NCBI GenBank assembly: GCA_030734395.1
Contig: JAUZTG010000004.1
Location: 398,263 to 462,262 of the forward strand
Source of the DNA: Sarocladium kiliense
Lineage: Eukaryota > Ascomycota > Sordariomycetes > Hypocreales > Sarocladiaceae
DNA length: 64,000 nt
Direction: 5' to 3'
Positions 24,262 through 35,265 of the stretch are shown here, piece by piece. Position 1 is the first letter of the stretch. Each line of letters begins with the position of its first letter. A program made the translations under genes and the position numbers. The notes under the pieces were generated by a model that made no database searches, was not told the DNA's origin, and saw nothing but the letters and a program-made list of their open reading frames with translations.

Positions 24262-25095
24262 ATGTCACACGCGAACAAAGCGGCTTCGTCCTTTTTCATC
24301 GTGCCGAGCGAGAAGAGAGACTACAAATCGTCAATCAAACTCGGCAATGTCCTCTACAACTTACAACAGCCGCATCTTGTGCTCTTCCGGCCTGACAAGG
24401 CAGCTCCTGCACCACTGCTAGTTGAGGACATCGCCGACCCGAAAACACTCAACAATTATGTCATTGGGAAAGATGATTCGAGCAACACCAAGGTCGGCCT
24501 GTTTGCGAAAATCCTGGAGTTCTTTGGCGCGGGTGGTGAACTGTCACATCAGTCGGACAAGGATGCATCGGAGAGGTACACTGTCAAAAGCATCACATTC
24601 GAGCTGCTGGATCCCTCCCCTGCGTTTCATGAAGTCCTCAAGGGTCAGCCTGCTATAATAAGCCATCTGGAAGACGGATCTCCGCCTCATGCATTCTTGG
24701 TCACGGGAGTGGTGTCCGCAACTGGAGTTGTATTTGAGTCGACGTCTACCACGGACAGGGCGAACGAAGCAAGTCTCGGCGTGAATGTGCACGGAGCTCC
24801 CTTAGGATTTATGGGCAGACGATCGAAGAAACGCAAGCTCAGGATCGAGTGGGAGGATCCTGGTCCAACTGTCCTGGCTTACAAGGTCCAAAAGCTGAGA
24901 CTCAAAGAAGGTCAGCTCACGGCGGAGGATGAGAAGAAAGGAGCCTTCTTTGGAGACGATGATGAAGAGCCAACGAGGCCAGAGCTTGAGTATAGCGACA
25001 CTTTGGATCAACGGGACGTGGAAGGACTGGAGAACGAGGTTGGTGAGGACGAGCTTGTTGGTGGAGGCTTTAGTCTCTATGTTCCAGACGAGTAG
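24262..25095 (+). CDS. Fungal gasdermin-like pore-forming protein, HET-Q1-like
   Basis: An intronless gene for 277 residues, the size of known fungal gasdermins (HET-Q1, RCD-1). Family features: a short amphipathic N-terminus before a KSSIKLGNVLY strand; the hydrophobic AFLVTGVVSATGVVFEST strand pair near 144-161, like the NVYVVTEVLQT region of animal gasdermins; and GPTVLAYKVQKLRLK at 201-215, matching the GSTLAFRVAQLVI segment that closes the pore-forming domain. A basic patch (GRRSKKRKLR, 185-194) could contact acidic lipids. After residue 216 comes a very acidic tail of about 60 residues, short like the inhibitory C-terminus of fungal gasdermins, with a Phe-Phe at 229-230 where HET-Q1 is cut by its partner protease. 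The neighbouring S8 protease supports this. In the model, cutting frees the N-terminal part to form membrane pores and kill the cell. Remote likeness judged by eye. Confidence 0.75.
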   Translation: MSHANKAASSFFIVPSEKRDYKSSIKLGNVLYNLQQPHLVLFRPDKAAPAPLLVEDIADPKTLNNYVIGKDDSSNTKVGLFAKILEFFGAGGELSHQSDKDASERYTVKSITFELLDPSPAFHEVLKGQPAIISHLEDGSPPHAFLVTGVVSATGVVFESTSTTDRANEASLGVNVHGAPLGFMGRRSKKRKLRIEWEDPGPTVLAYKVQKLRLKEGQLTAEDEKKGAFFGDDDEEPTRPELEYSDTLDQRDVEGLENEVGEDELVGGGFSLYVPDE

Positions 25096-25587
25096 ACGGA
25101 CGTCAACAAAGATTGGCCCCTTGTTAGACTGGGGGACGTCTCGAAATTACATTCTATGGAGAATTTGATGGGTATGGAAACAAAAGCGGAGCAAGGCAAG
25201 ACAAGACAGAGAGCATCTTCACGGCATTCGATTCAGACTCACATGTCCACGGTGACCGTACAATACGGGTACCCCGCCATCTCCCACCGTCTAGAACGGT
25301 CCACCTCACCACAGCTCCATCATGCCGCCACCATCATCGACCATCCTCCATCACCACCACCTCCTTCTCCCCCTCCTAGCCAAACTCAATTGTCAAACCA
25401 CCAGAAGCCCTGCAGAACCCCTTCTAGCTCAAACCAGCACCCCTCTCACATGACCCCATTCCATCGCGGCCTGTCATCACTCCGCAAGCCGACGACCTCG
25501 AAGCTCATCACGAACTTCACCTACACCACCACCTCCTCCATCCACCTCCATCTCCAACACCGTCACTTCACCTCCTCAATCGCCACC

Positions 25588-27179
25588 ATGGCTCCCAACA
25601 AGACCGCCCTCGACTTTGTCGATTTTGTCAACGCCTCTCCAACTCGTAAGCAACCCACCCACAAATAAACCCTCCGATTGCAACCACCCACCCATCTCTT
25701 CGCACCTCTGCTAACACCTCTCCCTTCCTCATCCTAGCCTACCACGCCGTCGCCTCCGCCGCCGCACGCCTCGAGAAAGCCGGCTACACTCTCATTCGCG
25801 AGCGCGACTCCTGGGCGTCTACCCTCCGCCCCGGCGGCAAATACTATCTCACCCGTAACGGCTCCTCCATCGTCGCATTCGCCGTTGGCAAGAACTGGCG
25901 ACCGGGCAACGCCATCGCCATTGTTGGCGCACACACCGACTCTCCCTGTCTGCGCGTCAAGCCCGTGTCCAAGAAGACCAATGTCGGCTTCCTGCAGGTC
26001 GGTGTTGAGACATACGGCGGTGGTATCTGGCACTCGTGGTTCGATCGCGATCTGAGCATTGCAGGACGAGTTCTTGTCCGGGAGAAGGGCAATGTTGTCC
26101 CCAAGCTCGTCAAGGTCGATAAACCGCTCCTCAGGATCCCGACTCTCGCAATCCACCTCCACCGCCAGAGCAACTTCGATCCCAACAAAGAAACCGAACT
26201 CTTCCCGATCGCTGGTCTCGCCGCCGCCCAACTCAACAAGGGCGCAACCGAAGGCAAGGAAGACGACACGAAGAAGTCCGACGAAGACGATGAGAACTTC
26301 CAGCCACTCGACTCCATGGACCAGCGTCACCACGCCCCAATTCTAGATGTCGTCGCCTCCGAAGCTGGCGTCCCCCCCTCGGCCATCGTCGACTTCGAAC
26401 TCGTCCTATACGACACTCAGAAGTCCTGCATCGGCGGTCTCAGCGACGAATTCGTCTTCTCCCCGCGTCTCGACAACCTCGGCATGACATACTGCTCCAT
26501 CATGGGCCTCATCTCCTCCACATCCTCTTCCTCCGCCCTCGACGGCGACTCCACCATCCGCATGGCCGTCTGCTTCGACCACGAAGAAATCGGCTCCCAA
26601 TCCGCCCAAGGCGCCCACTCCAACCTCCTCCCCTCCGTCCTCCGCCGACTCTCCGTTCTCGCCCCCGCAAGCCGAGACTCGACCTCCAGCGACCGCAGTT
26701 ACGAGCACGTCGACCTTTCGGAAGAGTCCGCAGCTGCATCCACCGCCTACGAGCAAACCCTCTCCAAATCCTTCCTCATCTCCGCCGACATGGCTCACTC
26801 CGTCCACCCCAACTACGCCGGCAAATACGAATCCTCCCACCAGCCCGCCATCAACGGCGGCACGGTCATCAAAATCAACGCCAACCAGCGCTACGCCACA
26901 AACTCCCCCGGCATCGTCCTCCTCCAGGAATGCGCTCGTGCTGCGTCCGTCCCGCTCCAGCTTTTCGTCGTTCGCAACGACAGTCCCTGCGGTAGCACCA
27001 TCGGTCCCGGCCTTGCCGCCAGTCTTGGCATGAGGACTTTGGATCTGGGTAACCCGCAGCTGAGCATGCATAGCATTCGCGAGACTGGAGGCACGGAGGA
27101 CGTGGGCTATGCTGTAAAGCTGTTCAGCGAGTTCTATGATAGCTATGGTGAGATGGAACCTAGGATTTTGATCGACTGA
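25588..27179 (+). CDS. Aspartyl aminopeptidase, M18 family (DNPEP-like)
   Basis: This enzyme removes N-terminal Asp or Glu from peptides. It uses two metal ions and forms a large tetrahedral dodecamer. Exons 25588-25645 and 25738-27179 (92-bp intron) give 499 residues, the usual length. All expected metal ligands are visible: His85 (GAHTDSP), Asp264 (SPRLDNLG), Glu301-Glu302 (FDHEEIGS), Asp369 (SADMAHSVHPNY) and His463 (LSMHSIRE). The chosen ATG (CGCCACCATGG context) gives the common family start (APNKTALDFVDFVNASPTPYH). The frame stays open upstream to another ATG at 25450, which would add 46 residues with Arg, Lys and His but no acidic residue; see findings. The gene starts about 490 bp after the gasdermin stop codon, on the same strand, and is a conserved housekeeping flank. 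Confidence 0.9.
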
Positions 27180-27649
27180 GGGTGTACATACATAGCAAAC
27201 CCCTTCGTTGAATCTCTTGGCAATTACGAGACAGGTGACTATAGTTCTATAATGAGCCAGGGGCTAGTATGCACGTTGAGCCAGAAAGTCCATTTGTATC
27301 CAAAGCATCAAAATCGATGGATCTCAAATTAGACTGGCAACACAAGACGCCGATCAGTTGCGTGCTACCTCTGTGCCGCTAATAACTTCTATCTAGTCAT
27401 ATTGTCGAAACCGCTCAAACAATACTACTGTAATTCAATCTGCATCCTCCACCTTCTGTCTCATGTATCCAAGTCAAGCATGGCAGACTACTCATATCTT
27501 CGTGGCTCGTTGATCCTCGCTTGATCCTTGTGGTCAGCAAGATCGATCGACGTGAGCCCAATAATGCTGCCACAGCCGAGTGGCGATCTGCATCTAGCAA
27601 TTGGGGCTCAAGAAGCTGAACGGGCCGGAGGATCGTGACGCCTTTGGAA
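27180..27649. other. Convergent 3' intergenic spacer
   Basis: 470 bp between the stop codons of the aminopeptidase (plus) and an unrecognised gene (minus). Likely the two 3' UTRs. Nothing else seen. Confidence 0.5.
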
Positions 27650-28833
27650 TCACTGAGGGGGTCGACGAACCTGGCCAGCTTGAATGCTTAAGATCGCCTG
27701 GGAGATGAGAGTTTGCTGATCATCCGAGGCCTCCTTGTAGGCCTCCATCACTTTTGACAGAGGAAGCGCCTCTGTGTGGGGCATTGCAACTGACCGAGTA
27801 GCCGCGGTTGTCTGATAAGCTTGAGGCGCAAGATGAGGGTTCTCGCGCCAGATGATCTCGAGATGCTTGCAAGGCCGACTCGCGAAGAGCTCGCAGTCGT
27901 AGGCGCAGGGGTAGCAGCCATCACCCATATCCCGTCGCTCAATGCCTGCCTCCATGGCGTCTTTCAGAAGTTTGATCTGAGAAGGATCGGTTTCAATGAT
28001 CTAGTATCAGTGAGATTAGCGACCATGTTTCTGAAACGATAATCACACAGGGGCCTTTGGATTCTCCATCGGACGACAATGAGTAGCAACTGTAACGGAT
28101 GGATGGCTGGGCTATGAGAGGCGGATGAGGAAACTGGAGAAAGGGTCACTCACATATTTCCAGGGCATCTTCTCGCAGCTGCTGCTCATAGGTCGCCCAA
28201 TCCACAGTGCGACCTTGAATCTTGTACTCGAACTCATCGGGAACTTCTCCAGCCTGTGGAATAATACGAGGGATCACAGGTTGAAGATTTCGATCATCTC
28301 GTGTGAAGATGTTATCCTCGAAAGGAGGTGGGCGATGCTCAAAGCGCTTGACAGGGAAGCGCTTTGGGGGCGAGCGAAAAGGTGAAGGAGAAGTCTTCTT
28401 GCCAGTTTTCTGGTCCACGGCGTCATCCAGCTCACAGCCTGAGTCAACCCTATCTTCGAAGGAGCGCTTCTTCTCTGCGCTGAGCAAGCCCTCGACTTTT
28501 ATGCAAGAGGCCGGAGCCGAGGCCTGTGCCATGGCAGTAGGACCGGAGCCGCTTCCACCGGCTTTGGGGTCTGAAAGAAGCCCCAGCTCTGGCGACTGGC
28601 TCAACTTGGCCTGGAACTGTCAGTCAACTGAATTCCGGCGGAGAGTGCTTTGTGATTATCCACAAACTCACCATGAACTCATCTTCTGTCGCCATTGGGC
28701 TTGTCTTGTTGCTGGACTCGCCATTGTCGGACTGGGCATTGTCCTCCCTTAAGAGATTGAATGGAGAGCTTCTCTCGTCAGTTGTTTCGCGGCGCTGTGC
28801 CATGTTTGCGATGTTTTGCTCTGTCAGCTGCAT
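27650..28833 (-). CDS. Unrecognised four-exon fungal protein with a C-terminal Cys cluster
   Basis: Four exons on the minus strand (28672-28833, 28154-28616, 28049-28089, 27650-28000) give 338 residues. Frame continuity supports each junction: DEFM to FQAKLSQSPEL, then DALEI to FATHCRPMENPKAP (a 41-nt exon), then IIETDPSQIKLLKDAME. The N-terminal half is Ser/Pro/Lys-rich and looks disordered, with RSPPKRFPVKRF resembling a kinase-docking or nuclear-type basic segment. The middle has an EFEYKIQGRTVDWATYEQQL helix. The C-terminal part has CYPCAYDCELFASRPC, a C-x2-C-x3-C-x7-C cluster that could bind metal, then a helical tail. I do not recognise the family and give no function. The start could also be the ATG at 28803, ten codons downstream. 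Confidence 0.65.
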
Positions 28834-30233
28834 TGCGACAGTTGTTGATGGAGGGCAGGGGAGTGCAAAAGGCTGAAGTGAGAGTGAGCCGTCAACGAAG
28901 GAAGTTGGAGGCCTTTTATAGTGTTGATAAGATGAGTGCTGTTGGATCCAATAAACGAGTGTCAAGGAATATACGCCAAGAGTCAGCAACACGATGTCCC
29001 GTCTTGGAAGAGAAGTGATCCGGTCTTTGTGATACTGGAAGAGTGAGGTCCAGGACGGGTAGCGACTGTTTACAATGTCGTGGGTAGCGAGTCACAAAGT
29101 CAACAAACCTACAAATCTTATTCGAGCCAATTCGAGTGGGAGGGCACCTGCCATCCGTTGCGATCATGTGGGCATGCAGGCAGGCAATGGCACTGCCCAC
29201 CTTGACACGCTGATGAAGGGCGGGCGAAGCTTAGTGATCAACAATCGGCGGCTCTACGGCCTGCAGGCCGTCCAGAAGCAGCGGAAGGGCGTGGAAACAA
29301 GCTTGTGGCTGTGAACTGACTATGATGGTAGGCTTAAAGCATCTGTGTCTGAAGAAAAGTTACCTGAAGCTCGCTCCCAGTAACCTCGCTCACTGTTCCA
29401 CGGCCAACTGTCACCACCACCACCACCCTCCGTGCCTTCCCTTCCAGGTAGTCGCAGAAAAGTGGGGAGCGTGAGTGCGACAACACCTTCTTGTCGCACT
29501 CTTGGCGCACCTCAATGGAAAGGAGTGGGGGTTGCGCCCCACTTCTCCCCGTCCCGAAAGTCGGGTCCGGCTCTGACTAAAGAGGTCTAGTGCGGTTCTG
29601 ACCTTGGAGGCTATGATTGAGCCGACTTTCCAAGTGCATCCCGTTACGTAGGTATGCTGTCGTGTCGACCACGAGCAGGCTCTGGTGAGGATTGATGAAC
29701 GAGCCAGTCAACATCTCCTTAAGCATCGATCAAATGCACCATATTATATCAGCTTGCCTTTTCTCTTGACCATCCTCTTCAATCTACTGCTGTGGACTCT
29801 GTTATCGCTCATCCAGCCGGGCTACAAATCAATGATCAGTCCATGAACGCAAATATCATCATCATTAGCCGGGTATCAACACGGGCCTGCCTAAAACTCC
29901 CCAGAACTAGAGCCAGCACAACTGGTTAGTGACCACACGTCCCGATGAACCTATCTTGCAATGAGAAACCACCTCCTGGCTGACCGACCCCTTTTGCCAT
30001 GACGTCGCACCACTAGTTCCCTCACATATTATGCTCCCTCCGATCCTTTTTCCCCATTCCTCTGAAAGTCCCTTCTCCGTAACCAGAAACAAAAAATGCC
30101 AAGGGGGTATAGCAAGAAATAAAACAGTGCATGTGAACATCAAGTGCCACGTACGCCTAGGCGCCCGTGCTCAAGCTGCCTTTATTTTTTCCGGTCCTGA
30201 TCCAAAGTTCCAACTTTTCTCTCCTTCGCGCAA
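28834..30233. other. Intergenic, no supported gene
   Basis: 1.4 kb between two minus-strand genes, holding the promoter of the upstream-named protein and the 3' UTR of MED15. Short ORFs show no family likeness. Confidence 0.45.
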
Positions 30234-33200
30234 TCAGCTCGTCTTGAACCGATACTTCGATGCGTCGAACTTGAAAGGCTTGGTAAGTGCCTCCTCAGCG
30301 TCACTCCAGTCAATCACCTTCGTCTTGTTCTCGTAAAGATCCAGTATGTCCACAGTTTGTCCGTTGTGCTCGATCAATCCGCCATTCGCCTCAAAAGTCG
30401 CATCGTCCATATCCAGGAGGATGCCCGTGTCAAAGTTCGTCCAGTCGAGCCCAATGTCCAGTGTTGCTGTCTCCGGAATGTCGCTGTTCGGCTCACTCGA
30501 TCCACTGTCCTTCAAGGAGTCGGGTGTATCCTTGGGAGAAGTCGAGTCCTTGCGATTCAAGGCAAGCTCGATGAACACACTGGAGAGCCCGAGATTGGCT
30601 CCCAAGCCATTCGCCAGGTTGCTCAGCGACTGCGGATCAACAATCGAACTAGCCCAGGGGTCGTGAGCTAAAGCTTCACCGTTTGCCTTTCCGTCGCCGG
30701 ACTTCGGTGCAACTCCTGATTTCTTGTCCTGGGCCTTGCTCATTGCGCTTGCAGACCTCTTCATCGCCATGTCTTGCGACTTCGGTGTGGCAGCCAAGTT
30801 GGCAGGTGTCAGCCCCTGCTTCGAAGCGCTGGGGGCCATTGCAGAGGCTGCTTCAGTGTCTTTAGCTGGCTTCTTGGCGCTTCCATCTGGTTCGAGCCCA
30901 AGCGCCAGGGCCAACTCCTCCTGAACAAACTTGGTCGGGTCCTCGCGCGGACGGATGTGTTCGTCCTGAACGTGTTGCTGCAGAGCCTGCTCCGTTCCGT
31001 ATCCGATGGGAGCGTCGCAGTCAGGCTCAGTACACCTAAACACAGGCTTAGGTGGTGCCGCTTGCTCCTGAGCTCTCCTCATCTCAGGAGAGTGCCCTTT
31101 GCCAACTTGAGGGGAGGCAGTCGACGAGCCAGGAGTTTGCCCGGTCTGCGTCTTCTGCTTCTTACGAGATGGCGGCAGTTGCAGGTTCATATCCTTAGCC
31201 CGGCCGATGTAGTTGGGGTTTCCGTGTGGCGAGGATGCCCCGAATGAGAAAGGAGGTTGCGCAGTTGTGGGAGCTGCGGGCGGCTGAGAGCCCTTGGCAC
31301 CCTTTCCGCCCTGTTTCGCGCCCTTCTTCTCAGTTGCAGGTGCATTGTTCTTTTCGATGTTCGCAGCGTTGGCATTCGGTGTTGTCTGAGCCTGCTGTGC
31401 TTGCGCTGCTTGTGCCGCCTGCTGTCGGAGCTGGAGTTGCTGCTGTTGCTGTTGCAATTGCTGTTGAGTCATTTGCGCATTCGGAGCCTGCTGGCCTCCT
31501 TGTTGCTGCTGTTGTCCAGCGACCTTCATTTGTCCGAAGGCTACGGAAACCTCCCTGGCCATGCCCTCAATCAACAACTTGTACTTTTCAACTTCCTCAC
31601 TGGTGATTGTAAGGGCATCTTTAGGCGTGGTGGCATTGTCACCATCCAGGAACTGCTGTGAGAGGTGGAGTCTCGCTTTGAAGAAGGTCCTTGCCTTCGT
31701 CTCGTCCTTCGAAAAGTTGTACCATCTGGAAAGGGCTTTTGCAAACCGCGTAGTGCTCAGCAAAACACCACGGAGCCTTGGCACGAGTTCATTGAACGCT
31801 TCTGGGGTCAATGAGACGGTGGGGCGCTGCTGTTGTGAGATTTCTGTCCGCGCCTCTTCGTTAAGACGCTTCAGCTCATCCATCACGTTCGCAGTCGACT
31901 TGACGTTGTTCGACTGGAACTTCTTAATGTGCTCTTCGTAACGGGCTCGTTGCTCCGGCGTCAAATTTACCAATTGGGCAGGGGTGAGCATCCCTGGACC
32001 GCGGCGCGGTTGCTGAACGCCCTGTCCTTGCGCGTTTGCCTGGTTGCCAGTCATCTGGGCTTGAGCGGCCGCATTATTGGGGCCAGCTTGACTTTGATCA
32101 CCCATCTCAACCGTCTGATCTGTGCTTGGTCGCTTGAGGCCCTTATTACCTTGGGCAGGTGAGGGCTTTGGAGGTTGCGATCGATTGTTGGCGCCTTGTT
32201 GTCTGTTCGCTGAAGTGGTGTTCTGCTTGTTCTGACCACCAGTCTGAGCCTGCACACCCTGGGGCATCTGACCTGCAACTTGCTGCGCCTGTTGTTGAGC
32301 GTTAGACTTGTTCATAGCCTGTTGCTGTTGCATCTGGAATTGAGCTTGGAGTTGCTGCTGTCGGAGCTGCTGCTGCTGCTGCTGGAATTGTTGCTGCTGG
32401 AGCTGCTGGAGCTGCTGGGGAGTTTGCGCCATGGCCATGGGGTTCTGCATCCCCGCCTGAGGTTGGCCTTGGCCTTGTCTCTGGGCTATGGCAGCCGCAC
32501 GCTGATGATACCACATCGTACGCTTAAGCTGCTGGATCGAGAGTCGTACTTGATCATCAGTCATATTACTGGTGTCTGGCTGCTTAGCACGGTATGCAGC
32601 AATTTCACCTGGTGTAACTGAGATGGCACCCGGAGGGACTGCCATCGGCCCAGCCATGCCTTGCTGCTGTTGTTGCGGTTGTTGCTGAGCCTGCTGCTGC
32701 GCCTGTTGTGCCTGTTGCTGAGCCTGTTGCTGCTGTTGGGCTTGAAATTGCTGTTGCTGTGGGTTCAATTGACCGGGAGTAGTCTGCATGTTCGCTGGGA
32801 CATTCATGCCCACAGACTGTTGCGCTTGAGTCGGTTGCTGTTGTCCTGCTTGCCCTTGCTGACTCTGCATCTGCTGCGTTCTCTGTTGCTTCCAAAGAGC
32901 CTGGAACTGCTGAATCTGGGCTGAGTGAAGACGCTGGCGAAGCGTTGGCTCGATAGGGTTTGCTTCAAGAAACCGCTTCAGATCAACCCACTTTCGCTTG
33001 TCAGGGCCAAGCTGGGCGGAGAACTTTTGGAGGATTGGCTGCGGCACATCCATCATGTCCATCATATGCGCTATCTGGGGGCTCATCTGCGGAACGTTTT
33101 GGGCGTTCTGCTGCTGTTGTTGCATGCCCTGAGGCATCTGACCCCCCACGGTTGGCGTGAATTGATTGAGCTGGCGGTTCTGCATCTGCCCGCTGGCTTC

Positions 33201-35265
33201 TGCAGCTTTCGCCATCTGATCAGGATGACGCGAGTTCTGCCACTTCATCATGATTTCTTTAGCCTTGTCGGCTGGAAGTCCTTGGACCTGGCGCTGCTCT
33301 TCGACTGACATTTCCCTCAACATCTCTCCCCAAGCCTGAGCATTTGGGCGCTGGACACCTTGATTGAAACGCTCATTGCCAAATTGTACATTACCCTGAG
33401 CCATACCTTGGCCAGCGATGGAATTCGCGTTGTTCGGCGGCCTTGAGGCAGTTGCTGGGGTGTTCAACGTGTTCATAGCAGGGCTCTGACTGGGTTGCAT
33501 TCCCGGACCCATCGCACCTTGTTGGCCTTGCAATTGTCTGGCTTGTTGTTGAGCCTGCAATTGAGCTTGAGACTGTTGAGCGGCCTGGTTCATCTTCATC
33601 TGCTGCAATTGCTGTTGCTGTTGTTGTTGCTGCTGTTGGGCTTGTGCCTGCTGTTGGGCCTGGGCCTGCTGCTGTTGACGAGCCATAGGGTTTTGGCCTT
33701 GCTGATTCGCTCTGTTCTGGTTCATTTGCGCTGCTGCAGCTGCGGCTGCGGCTGCGCGATTGCTCTGAGGGACAACCATTTGGCCAGCCTGCTGGGCCAT
33801 AAGCCCTGTCATCTGTTGGTCTTTAATGCTTTCCATATTCGGGTTGAACTGTGAAAAGTCATTCGCCGCATTGACGCCTCCCTGTTGTGCGGCGTTCATC
33901 ATGTTCTGTCGTTGCTGCATCGACTGCTGGCTAGGCTGTTGCTGCATCATGGCTGCCTGTGGCATGTTCATGTTCTGACCCATGCCCGTCTGCTGTCGGT
34001 TGAGGTTGTTGACACTATTGCGAATCATATTCAGAGCCTGAGATTGGTAGACGAGGACGAGAGGATCTTTGCCCTTTGCCTGATAATCGTTGAGCTGTGC
34101 AGGCGTAAGGTTCTTTTGCAGCTGGTCGCGGGTGGCAGCCTTGGCTTGTTCCGATGCGTTCTCCATGAGCTTCTGAGCAAGTTGCATTACCCGTGCCCTG
34201 TCAGGGGCGCTCATCCTGGAGAGGTCTGTCGGGTTCTGTTGCTGCTGCTGTTGGAGGCTTTGGGCGGCTGCCATGGCCATGCGTTGCTGTTGTTGATGCT
34301 GCTGCATCTGCGCAGGCGTCATGCCACGACCGGCGGTGTTCGCCATGTTCATGTTCATTCCCATTCCCATGCCCATGCCCATACCAAGTTGCTGCGCTTG
34401 CTGCTGCTGCTGCTGCTGCTGCTGTTTCTGGGCTTGCTGCTGCTGAGCTTGCTGGAGTGCTTGGTGTGGTACTTGTGCCTGCATCCCTTGATTGTGCATT
34501 TGCTGTCCTTGCTGCTGCTGTTGAGCCTGCTGCATCATCTGCTGCTGCATATTCTGCGGAAACTGCTGAAATGCCTGTTGTGGTCCTTGCCCTCGCCCCA
34601 TGCCCATCTGATTGGCTTGCATGGCCATCTGTTGGACGTTGGCGTTGAGACCAGCCTGCATGCCCGGTCCATTTGCCCTGCGCTTTTGGTAGAACTCAAT
34701 CGATTTGTTACTCATGCCGTTCTCATAGATTTCCTGTGCAAGTCAGCATTGCGGAATTGTGATCAGGGAGCAGCGTTCTGTGGGAGAGTGACAGACCTTT
34801 GTAGCAGAATTGTGAAACTGGTCACGTTCAAATTGACAACCCCAGTTGGCAGCGTTGACTTGAGGCCCTCCTGTAGCTAACCAAAAGTTCGTAATACTAG
34901 GGCATGTCAGCTTCTGCTCAGGGTAGGGTGTAAACAGCACGAGACTGTATTAAAGAGCCAGATGGGGTCGTGATGGGAGAGGATACGAGGGCGGACGGAA
35001 GGTGCTGGTGTTCACGAAGTGTAGAGACTGAGTGGAAAGGGCGGTGGAGCCGACGAGGCTTGACGTACAGATTCATAGTCTTTCCTGTACGCTCCGCTGG
35101 GTTGACTGAGAACTGCCATGTGTTGGGGTCGGCAGGTTGCGTGTGTGAAAGAATGTCTTGAAGGACCCAGTTGGACAAGTGGGCGCTTTGTGCATTTTTG
35201 TTGCGCATCTGCTGGCCCATCATCTGGCCAGGGCCAGCCATGTGCTGCTGCATGTTGCCCGCCAT
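30234..35265 (-). CDS. MED15: Mediator tail subunit 15 (Gal11-like), Gln-rich
   Basis: Med15 is the Mediator tail subunit that binds activation domains and brings RNA polymerase II to promoters. Exons 35069-35265, 34797-34896 and 30234-34733 (introns of 172 and 63 bp) give 1598 residues. Residues 1-115 form a KIX-type activator-binding domain: LSNWVLQDILSHTQP, ERTGKTMNL, then across the junction ITNFWLATGG, NWGCQFERDQFHNSATKEIYENG and SIEFYQKRR. The rest is dominated by Gln runs and Gln/Met/Ala-rich low complexity. Islands of order include LSRMSAPDRARVMQLAQKLM, the KRKWVDLKRFLEANP segment and a helical block around LTPEAFNELVPRLRGVL. A C2H2-like CTEPDCDAPIGYG...HVQDEH sits in the C-terminal third. 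The last 150 residues are acidic with Trp/Phe (LDWTNFDTGILLDMDD), which may bind other activators. Long antisense Leu-rich frames are shadows of the Gln codons. Confidence 0.85.
34401..34424. repeat. (CTG)8 trinucleotide repeat within MED15
   Basis: Eight uninterrupted CTG units on the plus strand, read as CAG (Gln) codons in MED15. It is the longest pure codon run among many mixed CAG/CAA stretches in this exon and is a likely length-polymorphic site. Confidence 0.9.

Noticed and set aside
25734..27071. Two long minus-strand ORFs (199 and 221 codons)
   Set aside because: They are antisense to the M18 aminopeptidase and arise from its C-rich third codon positions; their Gly/Val/Asp-rich products match no family.
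33885..34880. 331-codon plus-strand Leu/His-rich ORF
   Set aside because: Antisense to MED15; Leu runs are the complement of CAG/CAA glutamine runs.
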